Shown here in pieces: positions 19,802-32,060 of a DNA stretch of 38,650 bases. This DNA comes from Zygophlyctis sp. KS116 (taxonomy: Eukaryota > Chytridiomycota), in the NCBI GenBank assembly GCA_054661495.1, contig BAAFSQ010000081.1, positions 1 through 38,650 of the forward strand, written 5' to 3'. The position numbers were made by a program, and so were the translations under genes. Position 1 is the first letter of the stretch. Each line of letters opens with the position of its first letter. The notes under the pieces were generated by a model that made no database searches, was not told the DNA's origin, and saw only the letters and a program-made list of their open reading frames with translations.

Positions 19802-22623
19802 TCATTCGTCAGCTGTTTGATTTGATAATCCCGGTTCTATTGTAATTGATGAAACTTCAACCACTGGTGGCGGTGATATGCTTGTGTTGCCAGAGATATT
19901 ATATGTGCTTGTTCCAGGGTTTAGTAGAAGCTCTAATTCATTGGCGGCTTCTTCAAGCGGAATCCATTTTTCTGTTTTTGCTCGATCAATTTCCTTCATC
20001 AATTCCGGATTATCGGCACAAGACTTCCAAAATGCTTTGTTATCATTAATATTTCTTAAATGGATATCAATATCTTCCTTCATAAATTCACCCCATGCTT
20101 CATAGAGCGGGCGGACAATAAAATCTATAAACCCCTAGCAGATTAAGAATATAATTCAACACTTACAACTTGGCATTTAGGAATATCAGTAGTATCTTTA
20201 TCCATGAACATGGTAACTTTCAGACCTCTCTTCTTTTCTTCCTCACCTTGGGCAAAGAATTCTCTCATTATCATGTCCGTCCACTTCCTGCTAAAGATAG
20301 ATTTTTTGGTGGGATTATTGATATCTGCACATTTCATGGCCATATTTAATAGGAGTTTTCTATCCTGCTTTGTTTCAAGATTTAGACCAGCTCCTGATAG
20401 TTTACTCTTAAATTTTCCAATCCATTCAAAATGAACAGCCATGTCGGTCGCAAGAACCATAGAGACAGTCATTTCCCGAATAATTTTACGAGATTCTGGA
20501 GCTAAATGTTCAATTATATCATAAGTATCATCCAGCATCAACTCGTATACTGAAGCAACATGGTAATTTTCCAAAACACATGAGTCATTGTAGCGAATTG
20601 CTAGAAGAGCCCTAGTTGAAATCATATAAGCATTATTTAGACCAGGGTGCTTATAATCATGTATAATTGGCGCTATTAAAACCGCCATTTTTTCTTCTGG
20701 CCTTAATATATCCCAAATTCTTGACCTTGAAACGTAATAATGCATTGAATGAGTAACATCTGCAGCATGCAATGCATTGTGATAAGGATTTGTAGTCAAA
20801 TATCCAGTTTCAATTGCACTAAGCCATCTTCGGAATGTTAATTCATTCATACCGTAAAGAGTAGCATATTCATATCTGCGAAAAATATGCCAACCAATGT
20901 AGTACAAAACTTTGCCCTTGGCCATATTGTACAATTCAAAAATATCAAACTCTGGATCATCAAGTCTTTTAGAGAGGAAATTAAATATTTCGCCGTCCTC
21001 CGGCATCAAAAGAGCTTGATCCAACATCGGGTCTTCTTTTTTATGGGTTATTACAACAGATGAGATATTATTTGGATTCTTATCAGTAAGCATCATATCA
21101 TTCAGCCAATCATGAACATCTGCATCAGCAGGCTTTTGATATAAATCCGGCACAAAAAGGTTGTGACTATCTTGAGATAGTATCCCGAGAATAAAATCGA
21201 TTTCATCAGCTACTATTCGGTCAATTGTTAGATCTTCTTTGACCTGCTTTAAAATGTTTGTTGCCCGAGTTAGTGGTACTTCAAGTGAAATTTCTCCAGG
21301 CTCTTCTTCTTTTCCTTTAAGCTGTCTAATGAGAGCCTCATTGGCTTGAACAAGTTTATTCATATATGTATCCCGTTCTAAAAGTTCTAAAGCATTTAGC
21401 TTTATAAACCATTCCAAGGACAACATAATGAGAATACAGAAAAAAGAATTGGCCAGCATAACAGCTTCACTAGAAACTGAAATTGGTAGATATAAAGGCT
21501 CCCCACAAACTTTGTAATCACAAGCAGGATCGTAAACCCGGCTCATTGAAAAAATAGCCAAAATATAGACTATAAACATTAGAGTACAATAAGCCAAGAA
21601 ATGCAGCCTAAGAAATGGATGCCCACTTTGTAGAAAAATAAAACTCAAAGAAGCGAACCAAAGAACAAAAACCTCCTGATGAGACTCCCGAGATATAAAA
21701 ATTATGCCCGCAAAAGGAAATAAAGAAATATATAGAGGTATTACAGATCCGATATCTATAGAATAAGCTAACCTTCCAACTTGAATAGCTATACAAGACA
21801 AGGCAAAGTAAGCAAAAGTAGCAAAAAATTGAATATGAGGAGTCCAATTTGAATACCAAGCAAAAAATAGAATGAGAAGATATGAAACATAGAGTAAAGC
21901 CAACTGTAGGAGGATAGGTCCTCTTAAAGGTTTTCCAAGATTGTTGATATTTTTGATAAGGTTTTCTACTAGTAGAGACGCTTTAGAATTTAATGAAGAA
22001 TTTGATCCCATTTCTTCATTTTCAACCGATTCAGCAATAGCAGAATTCTCTAATGATATCTTTTTTGATGATTGATTAGCTCTGTGATAATAATCCTCGG
22101 AAATAGATGTCCTTCTTGATTCGAGAGTATTAATATTTTGAATCATATCCTTCAAGTCATCCCCTGTAAGAGACATTGAAGTTTTTTTCTTTTTCTGTCT
22201 ATTCTGATTACTTGTTCCTTCCGCAGAAGAATTAAGAAGCGATTTTCGTCTTTCAGAATTTGTATCCGCAGATTTAGTGGTAGATTTTGTCCAAATCTGA
22301 GGTCTATCGGACTGAGCGAGATTTGTTGCTGTTATAATTTCATTTTCTATCATTCCAGTTGCGGAATTTATATTAGTTGTGTCTGTAATCGGCTTTTTCC
22401 CATTATCCATGGCTCCCGCCAACTGCGATAGAACCATGGTACTTTTCTTCAAGGCCCCAGAAGGATCTGATGCGCTATTATTGATTGAATTTGATAAGAA
22501 TGCTGTACTCTTTTTGATTGCCGCATTACTTATTCCCAGCATACTCTTCTTTGGGCCGTCGTTAGATTTTTTAGATGATGAATCTGGACTTAAACCACCC
22601 AATACCAGGGCGCTTGCCCTCAT
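19802..22623 (-). CDS. Class I cyclic-nucleotide phosphodiesterase with an N-terminal membrane domain
   Basis: Exons 22623-20167 and 20134-19802 give 929 residues; the 32-nt intron 20135-20166 joins IPKCQV to GFIDFIV. The C-terminal PDE catalytic domain has YHNALHAADVTHS (about residue 616), IIHDYKHPGLNNAY (655) and MAMKCADINNPTK (767), which supply the metal-binding His and Asp residues. It hydrolyses cAMP and/or cGMP. Residues 1-225 are Ser/Asn/Lys-rich and likely phosphorylated. Residues about 230-420 hold roughly six hydrophobic helices and then a helical linker (ALELLERDTYMNKLVQANEAL). There is no retinal-binding lysine in a seventh helix, so it is not a rhodopsin-PDE. A membrane-bound PDE would limit cyclic-nucleotide signals near PKA. 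Its ATG is 20 bp from the divergent start at 22644. Confidence 0.92.
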
Positions 22624-22643
22624 TTTGGGCTCTTCAATCTTTA

Positions 22644-23267
22644 ATGAATTGCCTAAACGATAAACATACTGATAAAGTACCTTTTCTTGGCTCCATCTAT
22701 AAGTTTAACACGGAACTTTGGGTAAAAATATTTCCGATTCCACATATTGCGTCATTAGTCAAGAGAAAATCAAGATCATCAGAATCATACAGTCAAACTG
22801 ATGATCTTGCTGATAATAACCCCCCAATCGTCACCCTCAACTCTATTGCTGATCAAATGAATTTCTCTGCAATTTTATCAGCTCTGCAAGTTCCACCAGA
22901 TACTCCCGATGAAAGCTCTCTAGGACTTTATGAAATGTTGGATGTCGAAGAAGTACCGATTCAGCCACTAGAGGTCAAACAAATTGAGCCAATCAGCAAA
23001 CCTGCATTGATTCCTCCGCCACTCTTTATGGGAAAAATTCCATCTGCTATGGATGCAAAGGCTGGATCTCAAATCTCTTCACAGGTAAAATCTAATAGCT
23101 CTAGTATTATTGTTGCAGAGCCAAAAATGAGAGATTTGCATAAAGATTTGGTTACAATGGTTCCGTCTTCAGTTAGGCGGAAAGGACAGGTCCTAGAGAA
23201 TCCAGCAAAAAAGGTTAAAGGTTCAAAAGAAGAGGAATTTGAGAAGTTTATATCTCAGTTTGAGTAG
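22644..23267 (+). CDS. Hypothetical protein with a WBP11-like C-terminal motif
   Basis: A single frame of 207 residues from ATG 22644. Proline-rich and acidic stretches (PPDTPDESSLGLYEMLDVEE, PALIPPPLFMGKIP) precede a C-terminus of the form MVPSSVRRKGQ ... EEEFEKFISQFE. That resembles the last segment of the splicing factor WBP11 (a VPxAxRxRR block, then an acidic helix ending the protein). The N-terminal Wbp11 domain is not seen, so this could be a short relative or another protein with the same tail. No intron could be justified. The frame stays open upstream into the PDE coding region, so the start may be mis-set. Its last 20 bases overlap the end of ARMH3 on the other strand. Confidence 0.55.
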   Translation: MNCLNDKHTDKVPFLGSIYKFNTELWVKIFPIPHIASLVKRKSRSSESYSQTDDLADNNPPIVTLNSIADQMNFSAILSALQVPPDTPDESSLGLYEMLDVEEVPIQPLEVKQIEPISKPALIPPPLFMGKIPSAMDAKAGSQISSQVKSNSSSIIVAEPKMRDLHKDLVTMVPSSVRRKGQVLENPAKKVKGSKEEEFEKFISQFE

Positions 23268-25113
23268 ATCTTAGGCTCTTGTATACTAGCTTCTGAAATG
23301 CAACTTGTGTAGGGGCTTCATTATACCGTGGTATCATAGTGTTATCTTGCTTCAGTTTCAATTGATCGATTTGGCTGGAATTTAGAATCATTTGAATGTT
23401 ATTCCAAAGTTCATGATGGTTAGTCATGCTGGAGAGTACTTGTAATTCCTTGTTATGCTTGATTACTAATGAATAAAATTCGTCATAGCTTCTGCTTGAA
23501 TTTAGAAATAAATCACCATGAGATCTAATGTTAAATTAGGCTATTTACATTATGAAATTAAATACTTTTAATATCTAAAATTAGATTCAATTTCCTTACT
23601 TTTATAATAATATCAAAACTTTTGTTTAGTAATGCGACATGATTTGAAGCAATGAATTTCACCAATAGCATCAAACCAGACCATATTTTAATCCAGTCGA
23701 CATTTAAAACTTTCTTAGAATCTTTAAGAAAGTATAGGATTCTTAATAAGCAATCAACAGCTGTTAATAATAGTTCAATAGATATAGATTTTCCTAGATT
23801 AGAGCGGATCAAGACACTTAGCGATTCCAACATTACTGCAAGCATACTTTTTTGAGATGTTTCAATAGTCTAATAATTTAATGATTGGCAGAAAATAGCT
23901 GTTAAGAATAACTTACAAGATCAATTAGGCTCTTATTCAAATGATACTCTTGAGTGATTAAATAATTACGCATATAGTCATTTTGAACTAATGCATTAAA
24001 AGTCAGTACTCCAAGTTTGCTATACAATACATCCTTTGCATTTGTAAATATTTGATAACACATTCCAATAAATTCTGAGACGGCAGTCCCAATTCTGATT
24101 CCAGAGCCTTTTGCCTTTAGAGAGAAAACTGGATTATTTTCATAATGCTTGAAAGCCAATATTTTTGTAAAGTAATCATTTGTATAAACGCAATCATAAA
24201 ACAATAACATTGCGTATCTTCTTTCCTTTGATATCCCAAAATCAGATAATTTCTTTTTTTGAGAATCATTTAGCTTATCTTCATTTATTTGGCATTCATA
24301 TGCCATTCTTGCCTTCCAAAAGTTTTCCATAAAATGCGATGCCAACTTTGTACATACTCTTGAATCATTTAACAGACCCAACTTTAAATATATATAATTC
24401 TTTGTCTCGTATCTCTTATAATTCATGAGTAATGAGAGACTAATGATTGATTGAAGACCCATTGCCGATGTAGATGGATCAATTGCAAAAGTTACAAGAG
24501 CCATGAATAGTTCGCCTCGAGCAATAAAATAATCATTGAAGATATTATCCAATGGTGAATCAACAGCCACAAGAGTCAAAAGCGACAATGCTTTTTTCCT
24601 AACAATTGCATGATCTATTGAGCTGATCTTTGATACAATAACTCTAGTAAATCTTTCAAGAAATGCTTCTATAGAATCCCAGTCCGAGAATGCTAAAATA
24701 AAATTGGAGTTTGATTTATGAACTTTGAACAATGCTTTAAAATACATATGCATCAACTATAATTAATGGAAATTAGTTACATCTAATGCATTAGCTTCCA
24801 TGATATCTTGATCCGTTTCGGTCGCGTCGAGAGCTACTGATTGAGTCAACACATTTACCTCTTGATAATAGCAACCTCCAAGTTGGTTGCAAAGAGAAAA
24901 ACTCCAGAGTTGATTTTCTTTCTGCAAGATCCATGAAGCCTTTAGCATCCACAGGTGCGCTAAATAATTTAATCCAGAATTCGTTATGCTCCTCGTACAA
25001 ATCCAGTCCCTGAATCTAAGTCGACAGTTACCTACCTCAAACAAACGATGATAAAGCGGAAGAGCCGGTTGGCTGCATGCATTCATTGTTGACAGAAGAG
25101 AATCGGCAAACAT
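23248..25113 (-). CDS. ARMH3: ARMH3-like armadillo-like helical protein (UPF0588/C10orf76 family)
   Basis: Seven exons (25113-25036, 25009-24859, 24836-24781, 24756-23917, 23869-23600, 23574-23549, 23524-23248) give 565 residues, all alpha-helical in appearance. Matches to the family: EHNEFWIKLFSAPVD near the start, SLLMNYKRYETKNYIYLKLG in the middle, DWIKIWSGLMLLVKFI, ILKVFNFIISHGDLFL and SRSYDEFYSLVIKHN towards the end, and a final EAPTQVAFQKLVYKSLR. ARMH3 in animals binds GBF1 and PI4KB at the Golgi and supports PI4P synthesis. One exon is only 26 nt, and the intron 23870-23916 (47 nt) is the longest in the window. The ATG is 12 bp below the Sec18 stop. The coding end overlaps the rightward gene by 20 bp. 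It is a little shorter than animal ARMH3 (about 690). Confidence 0.85.
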
Positions 25114-25125
25114 TTTTATTGGCGA

Positions 25126-27739
<2,614 letters not shown>

Positions 27740-27768
27740 ACTTAATAAATGTAGATAGATTAGATGAA

Positions 27769-28032
27769 TTAAATCAAGATGATTTCAACATGATCATGTA
27801 CACCCTGCAACAACAATTCCGATTCGTAATTTAGTATTTTCCGTTTTTTAGCAGCTTTTAGTGTCCCAACAAGAGCTTCTACTAAATCATAAGTACAATA
27901 AAACTTACAAATATTTGCAACTTGATCATCTCTTACTAGAATTCCAAAAGAAACTGTTACTTTTCCATTTTTTACAGTTCCAAGTCTTTTTATTTCTTGA
28001 ACAAGTTTAGAAATTTCATTGTCCACATGCAT
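27769..28032 (-). CDS. ABRACL: Costars family protein (ABRACL-like)
   Basis: Exons 28032-27909 and 27881-27769 give 78 residues: VDNEISKLVQEIKRLG, then KVTVSFGILVRDDQVANILEALVGTLKAAKKRKI and ELLLQGVHDHVEIIL. This is the whole compact winged-helix Costars fold, which affects actin-based motility in Dictyostelium. The 27-nt intron 27882-27908 is a multiple of three and has no stop, so an unspliced transcript would encode the same protein with nine extra residues in the middle of a conserved helix. Family alignment shows that it must be removed. Confidence 0.92.
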   Translation of the reverse strand: MHVDNEISKLVQEIKRLGTVKNGKVTVSFGILVRDDQVANICKFYCTYDLVEALVGTLKAAKKRKILNYESELLLQGVHDHVEIILI

Positions 28033-28301
28033 TTGATCTTATCAGTTGAGTAGTGTGCTCTTTACAAGGAGTAGGAGTGTGTCATTAGTAGGAGTGACTG
28101 GTGTTCAAGGCGCAGGGGAAAAGAAAGAAAAAGTGGCTGATGGTCTAGGAGAATCTTTTGAGTTTCAAAAAAGTTTTGTCAATTGTCCTTTAAGACTTCC
28201 ATTCTTTCAGGACGCTGAAAACTTTTAAGAGTAAACTAGAGGGTCATTAAGCGCGGTCGTTAAAGATCAAGTATTTTTGGGGTCCGGCACTCTCTTACAT
28301 T

Positions 28302-28757
28302 TTAGTACTTTGAAATTACATTTTTATCTTGAATTTCCTTTAATAAATCTTGTTGATTTTTAGTTAAATTTTGAATCTTTTCTTGAATAGAGTCTAGATC
28401 TTTTTCTAGATTTGAAATCTTTTCATTGACATCTTCAGACTTTGATTTTGCAGAGAGTCTAGTTCTAACTCCTTCTGCAATGACAACACTTCCTGCAACT
28501 ACAAATAAAAAGAATTCAGAAAGAAAGTCTGCACCAGATTCTACAGCTCTAGATTCTGACAATGGTTTATGAATGGCTTTAGAGTCATAATCTAAAAACT
28601 TTAGTTTAAGTGAATGTTCTAGTGAATGTGTTTTTTGCGCAATTGAAATACAAAACTTTTGTAAAGAGGGATGGGTAGTTGCAGATCTTTTTAGAGATTT
28701 AGCGATTGGTTTTGAGAGTGTTTTTATTAATAGTCCAATGATCTTTACTGAAGCCAT
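28302..28757 (-). CDS. OPA3: OPA3-like mitochondrial protein
   Basis: A single exon of 151 residues. The N-terminal hydrophobic segment (VKIIGLLIKTLSKPIAKSLKR), the central block IHKPLSESRAVESGADFLSEFFLFVVAGSVVIAEG and the terminal coiled coil (about 110-148) are in OPA3 order. In the family, the phrase KPL-x-E-x-A-x2-x-GA-x2-L precedes one membrane segment. OPA3 proteins are mitochondrial membrane proteins linked to morphology and lipid metabolism; the exact role is not settled. No intron seen. Divergent from the EXO-like gene across 151 bp. The 269 bp between its stop and the ABRACL start hold nothing I can assign. Confidence 0.85.
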   Translation of the reverse strand: MASVKIIGLLIKTLSKPIAKSLKRSATTHPSLQKFCISIAQKTHSLEHSLKLKFLDYDSKAIHKPLSESRAVESGADFLSEFFLFVVAGSVVIAEGVRTRLSAKSKSEDVNEKISNLEKDLDSIQEKIQNLTKNQQDLLKEIQDKNVISKY

Positions 28758-28908
28758 TTACACAATTGAACCCTTTTAGATATTATGTCTAATAGTTTCT
28801 TTTTAGTAATAAATTTAATAATAGATTTATCTTGCGTCATTCTATCCATCTGTCCCATCCAGGACTGAGCTGTCCCACTGTCCATTTAATAATATTCCAT
28901 CTTAAGAA

Positions 28909-29825
28909 ATGAGATTAATAATACTACTTCAACTCATCAAACTCATTCTAGCAAAGATTGAATTCTTTACGCCGTTTGGAATGTCAAAGACTAAAAGTAT
29001 TGAATATGAAATTGGAGAGTCTTCTACAAATTCTGGATCAGGACAAACTATTCTATATTTAAAGAGAGGAGGAGTTATGAGAGGTCCAGTTAATGTTTAT
29101 TTAGTTTTCTATGGACAGAATTGGACACCATCAAGAACATTTAAAATTCAGAATTTTGTAAAGAATATGCATTCTTCATCATACTTTTCAATTATTAAAA
29201 ACTATAAAGATGAAGTTGGGAATATTACTGGACCATTAATCTTAAAACAAAGTATTTGGCAAAGTTATGAATATGGATTAAATTTGGATATGTCCGGAAT
29301 TATTAAGAATCTCCACAATTTGTATCCAAGAGTAGATCCACAGGGAATTTATGCTATTTTATCTGATAATCAGACTTCTATTAGTGTATCTGCACAAATT
29401 GAACTTTGTAAGGCTTTTTGTGGATTTCATACAATTGTTGGTCAAAGAAAAGTAAATTAATAATTTTAATATTATAGATTGTAGTCGTTGGGGATGCATC
29501 TATTTGTGGTCAATGTTCACCATTCAGAGATTCTCCAAGTTTAGATAAAAAAGCAGATGCAATTACTAATATTCTAGCACATGAGATTATTGAAACTCTC
29601 TCTAATCCGGACACTTCAAATCCATCATACTTGAATGCAAATAATGAAGAGGTATTTAATCTCTTTTTTAAAAATTAGAATGCAGATATTTGTAATTTTA
29701 ATATGGGAAAATCAAATCCTGTAGATGCAAGAGGAAATCGTTATAATGTTATCGTTGGACATTTGAAATACTATGTACAATCTTATTGGAGTTTATTGTC
29801 AAGTGGATGTTCTATGATGGATTAA
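28909..29825 (+). CDS. Secreted EXORDIUM/PHI-1-like protein
   Basis: Exons 28909-29451, 29478-29651 and 29679-29825 give 287 residues (introns of 26 and 27 nt). The N-terminus is a clear signal peptide (MRLIILLQLIKLILA). The body follows the phosphate-induced protein 1 family: GGVMRGPVNVYLVFYGQNW early on, then ILSDNQTS, then CKAFCGFHT, VGDASICGQCSPF, the HE motif LAHEIIETLSNP, and a cysteine near the end. In plants these apoplastic proteins affect growth under carbon or phosphate limits; their chemistry is unknown. The His-Glu pair suggests metal binding (inference). Finding a plant- and oomycete-type family in a fungus-like flagellate invites a check for horizontal transfer. Base composition and tiny introns match the neighbours, so it is settled in this genome. 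Confidence 0.85.
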
Positions 29826-30345
29826 TCAGTTTTTGTATTATAAACAATAAATTTAAGTTCAACCAGTAAGACTACTAGAAGCGTTAGTATGCATCAGAAT
29901 ATCAACAGATTGTAATCATTTTTCATGTGAAACACGGATAAGAATTCATCATTTGCATAATCTCATTTCAAAAAAAAACAATTTGGTACAATATAAAAAA
30001 TCTACAGAGTTAGTGATTATGAGAAACTGATCAGATAGTTTGGTAAGTTTGTACAGTATCAGCACTTTAGATCAGAAGCAGAACTGGCATGTTTTGTACA
30101 GTTATCATCACTTCAGAATAAAAACATACCTATTATAATTTAAAGAGAAACAATATGTGAGAGCATCAGTTGGTGGTGCATGTTATTTATCATCATCATA
30201 TGTATGTAATAATGGATATCATCATCATTTGCTCTAAACTTTTTGTAAAAAAAAAGAATAAAAGGCCTTGTCCTGGTACTTGAATACTTGTCTGGACTGC
30301 CGCACGATTTAACATGGCGACAATTATGGCGTCCGATTATCTAAA
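29826..30345 (+). pseudogene. 520-bp gap with an interrupted reading frame
   Basis: One forward frame from about 29863 to the TAA at 30235-30237 reads as coding-like sequence, broken by a TGA near 30028 and a TAA near 30145. Pieces include RLLEALVCIRISTDCNHFSC, then ELVIMRN, SDSLVSLYSISTLDQKQNWH and ASVGGACYLSSSYVCNNGYHHH. No start codon is evident; upstream lies the end of the EXO-like gene and a possible intron (29835-29857). The cysteines and its place between two secreted proteins hint at a lost secreted gene, but I cannot name a family. It may instead be a gene with unusual splicing, or chance. The remainder to 30345 is probably the GH76 promoter. Confidence 0.3.
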
Positions 30346-31683
30346 ATGGCTTTTACACTAATCAGTCTCTCATGGTTTGCAACAATCATTATGGCTGCTG
30401 GATTTGATATCAATGATGTATCTTCAATAAATATCGCTCATAAGGCTACTGCTGCAAAGTTGATGTCATATTATCAGCCAAACGATAAGGGAACTATCCC
30501 TCCAGTTGAATCTGAAGATGAAAATGGATTTCAATGGTTTGAAATGGGTATTTATTGGGGTGCAATCATGGAATATACTAATACTTCATCTGATAAGCAA
30601 TACTTTAATCTGGCGGGTGCCGCCTTGAGCAATGCATCATTTGGTGGAAATCTTTCTTTTATTGGAGGGAAAGTGAATGGAAAATGGTCAGATAATATGC
30701 ACTGGAATGATGATATTCTATGGTGGGGATTTGGAGGTATTTAAATCATTTCTAAAAGATTAGTTATTCAAGGGGCTGAAATTGAAGGAGTTGAAAGCAA
30801 AATGCAGAATGGCTTAAAGTATCTTGATTTAGCTAAAAATACTTTTGATCAAGTATTTAGTCAATGGGATGATCAATGTGGAGGAGGTGTTTACTGGGCG
30901 AGAAATCGAAATGATGAAAAACAAAATCGAAGATTGTACAAATCAACAATTTCAAATGTTCAGACTATAATCTTGGGAGTCCGCTTATATCTATTAACAT
31001 CAGATTCACAATATCTTGATGCAGCTACCAGAATATATACTTGGCTTAAAGGACCATCAGGGATAGTAACCCCAGATGGTAAAGTATATGATGGAGTATA
31101 TGCTCGCTTCTGTGATAAAGTTGAAAAAAAGGAGTTTAGTTACAATTCAGGATTATTCTTGGGAAGTGCTGCATTACTTTTTAATGCTACAAAGAATCCA
31201 GACTTTATTAAAGATGCATCTGTAGTATTCTCCAATTTCCAAAATGTATTTACAATGAACAATACGGTATTCGATCCCTGTGAAGTCTCAGGAACATGTA
31301 AAAAGAATCAACCACAATTCAAAGGAGTAGCAATCAGATTTTTACGATACTATTATCAAATATCTGCTGATATTGAAATCCGTAAAAATATTTCTAAAAT
31401 AATTCAAACTTCGGCAGCATCTCTTTCATCGACTTGCAATGAGGAGGGACTCTGCAGTAACTTTTGGCTTCCACAAACATCTGATCGTCCACGAAATGTT
31501 CACAATCAAATAAATGCATTGGAGTTGTTGAATGCATTGGTAGTGATCAAAAGAGGCTATTTGTATGAATTCATGAACTTTCTCAAGAAATATTCAACGA
31601 CTACTGAAAGAAGCGCCAGTAGCGCTAGTAGCATGTATCTACAGGCCATATCTTGGGCTTGGGTGTTGCTATTGCTGGTTTAG
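30346..31683 (+). CDS. GPI-anchored GH76 alpha-1,6-mannanase-like protein (DFG5/DCW1 type)
   Basis: Exons 30346-30736 and 30764-31683 give 436 residues; intron 30737-30763 is 27 nt. Signal peptide at 1-18. The GH76 alpha/alpha barrel has HWNDDILWWGFG, whose Asp pair is catalytic in the family, and later W-rich or aromatic repeats such as CGGGVYWARNRN, KSTISNVQTIILG and EFSYNSGLFLGSAALL. The C-terminus is a short Ser-rich spacer followed by a hydrophobic tail (AISWAWVLLLLV), a GPI-attachment signal. In yeasts DFG5/DCW1 are cell-surface enzymes thought to link GPI mannoproteins to wall glucan. It sits downstream of the EXO-like gene, making a small patch of secreted products. Confidence 0.92.
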
Positions 31684-31770
31684 GAATAAACATGGATTTT
31701 TTTTACTAGATTGAATTATAACCCAATATTATTAGGAAATCCAAACCTGATAATAAGTCGCGTAAAAAAA

Positions 31771-32060
31771 ATGACGGCAGATGATGATAACATTGAGCCT
31801 CCCAGTATGTCAATTTTCACTTAAATATAGAGGTTTTAATATCATCGGAAGAACTTGCAAAGACACAGATTCCTCTTGCCTTTCGTGACTACTGCGCTCA
31901 CTTGCTTCCAGAGTTGAATGCTTGTAGATCGAAATCTTTATATGCTCCATGGGCTTGTGAGAATGAAAGACTGGCATGGCATAAGTGTCAGTATGATGAA
32001 TATCAGAGACGGATGAGAGTCTTGGACAAGAGACAAAAGGAAAAAGAAGCTCAATCATAA
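31771..32060 (+). CDS. NDUFB7: Mitochondrial complex I subunit NDUFB7 (B18)
   Basis: Exons 31771-31804 and 31831-32060 give 87 residues; intron 31805-31830 is 26 nt. The twin CX9C motif is exact: CAHLLPELNAC, then CENERLAWHKC, preceded by LAFRDYCAH as in NDUFB7, and followed by a basic helix (QRRMRVLDKRQKEKEAQS). Twin-CX9C proteins fold in the intermembrane space with two disulfides made by Mia40. NDUFB7 is an accessory subunit on that side of complex I. It implies a mitochondrion with a proton-pumping complex I. Shorter than animal forms (about 137). The stop codon overlaps the end of EFR3 on the opposite strand. Confidence 0.87.

Noticed and set aside
22700-22760. Possible intron (GTAAAAATA...TTAG) in the WBP11-like gene
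   Set aside because: Removing 37 nt shifts the frame away from the open reading that ends in the recognisable tail.
28046-28228. Forward open frame of 60 codons
   Set aside because: It has no ATG (begins TTG), no recognisable family and only chance length; it sits in the short gap upstream of ABRACL.
31810-32058. Leftward 82-codon frame opposite NDUFB7
   Set aside because: It is antisense to the twin-CX9C exon of NDUFB7, which explains the conservation.
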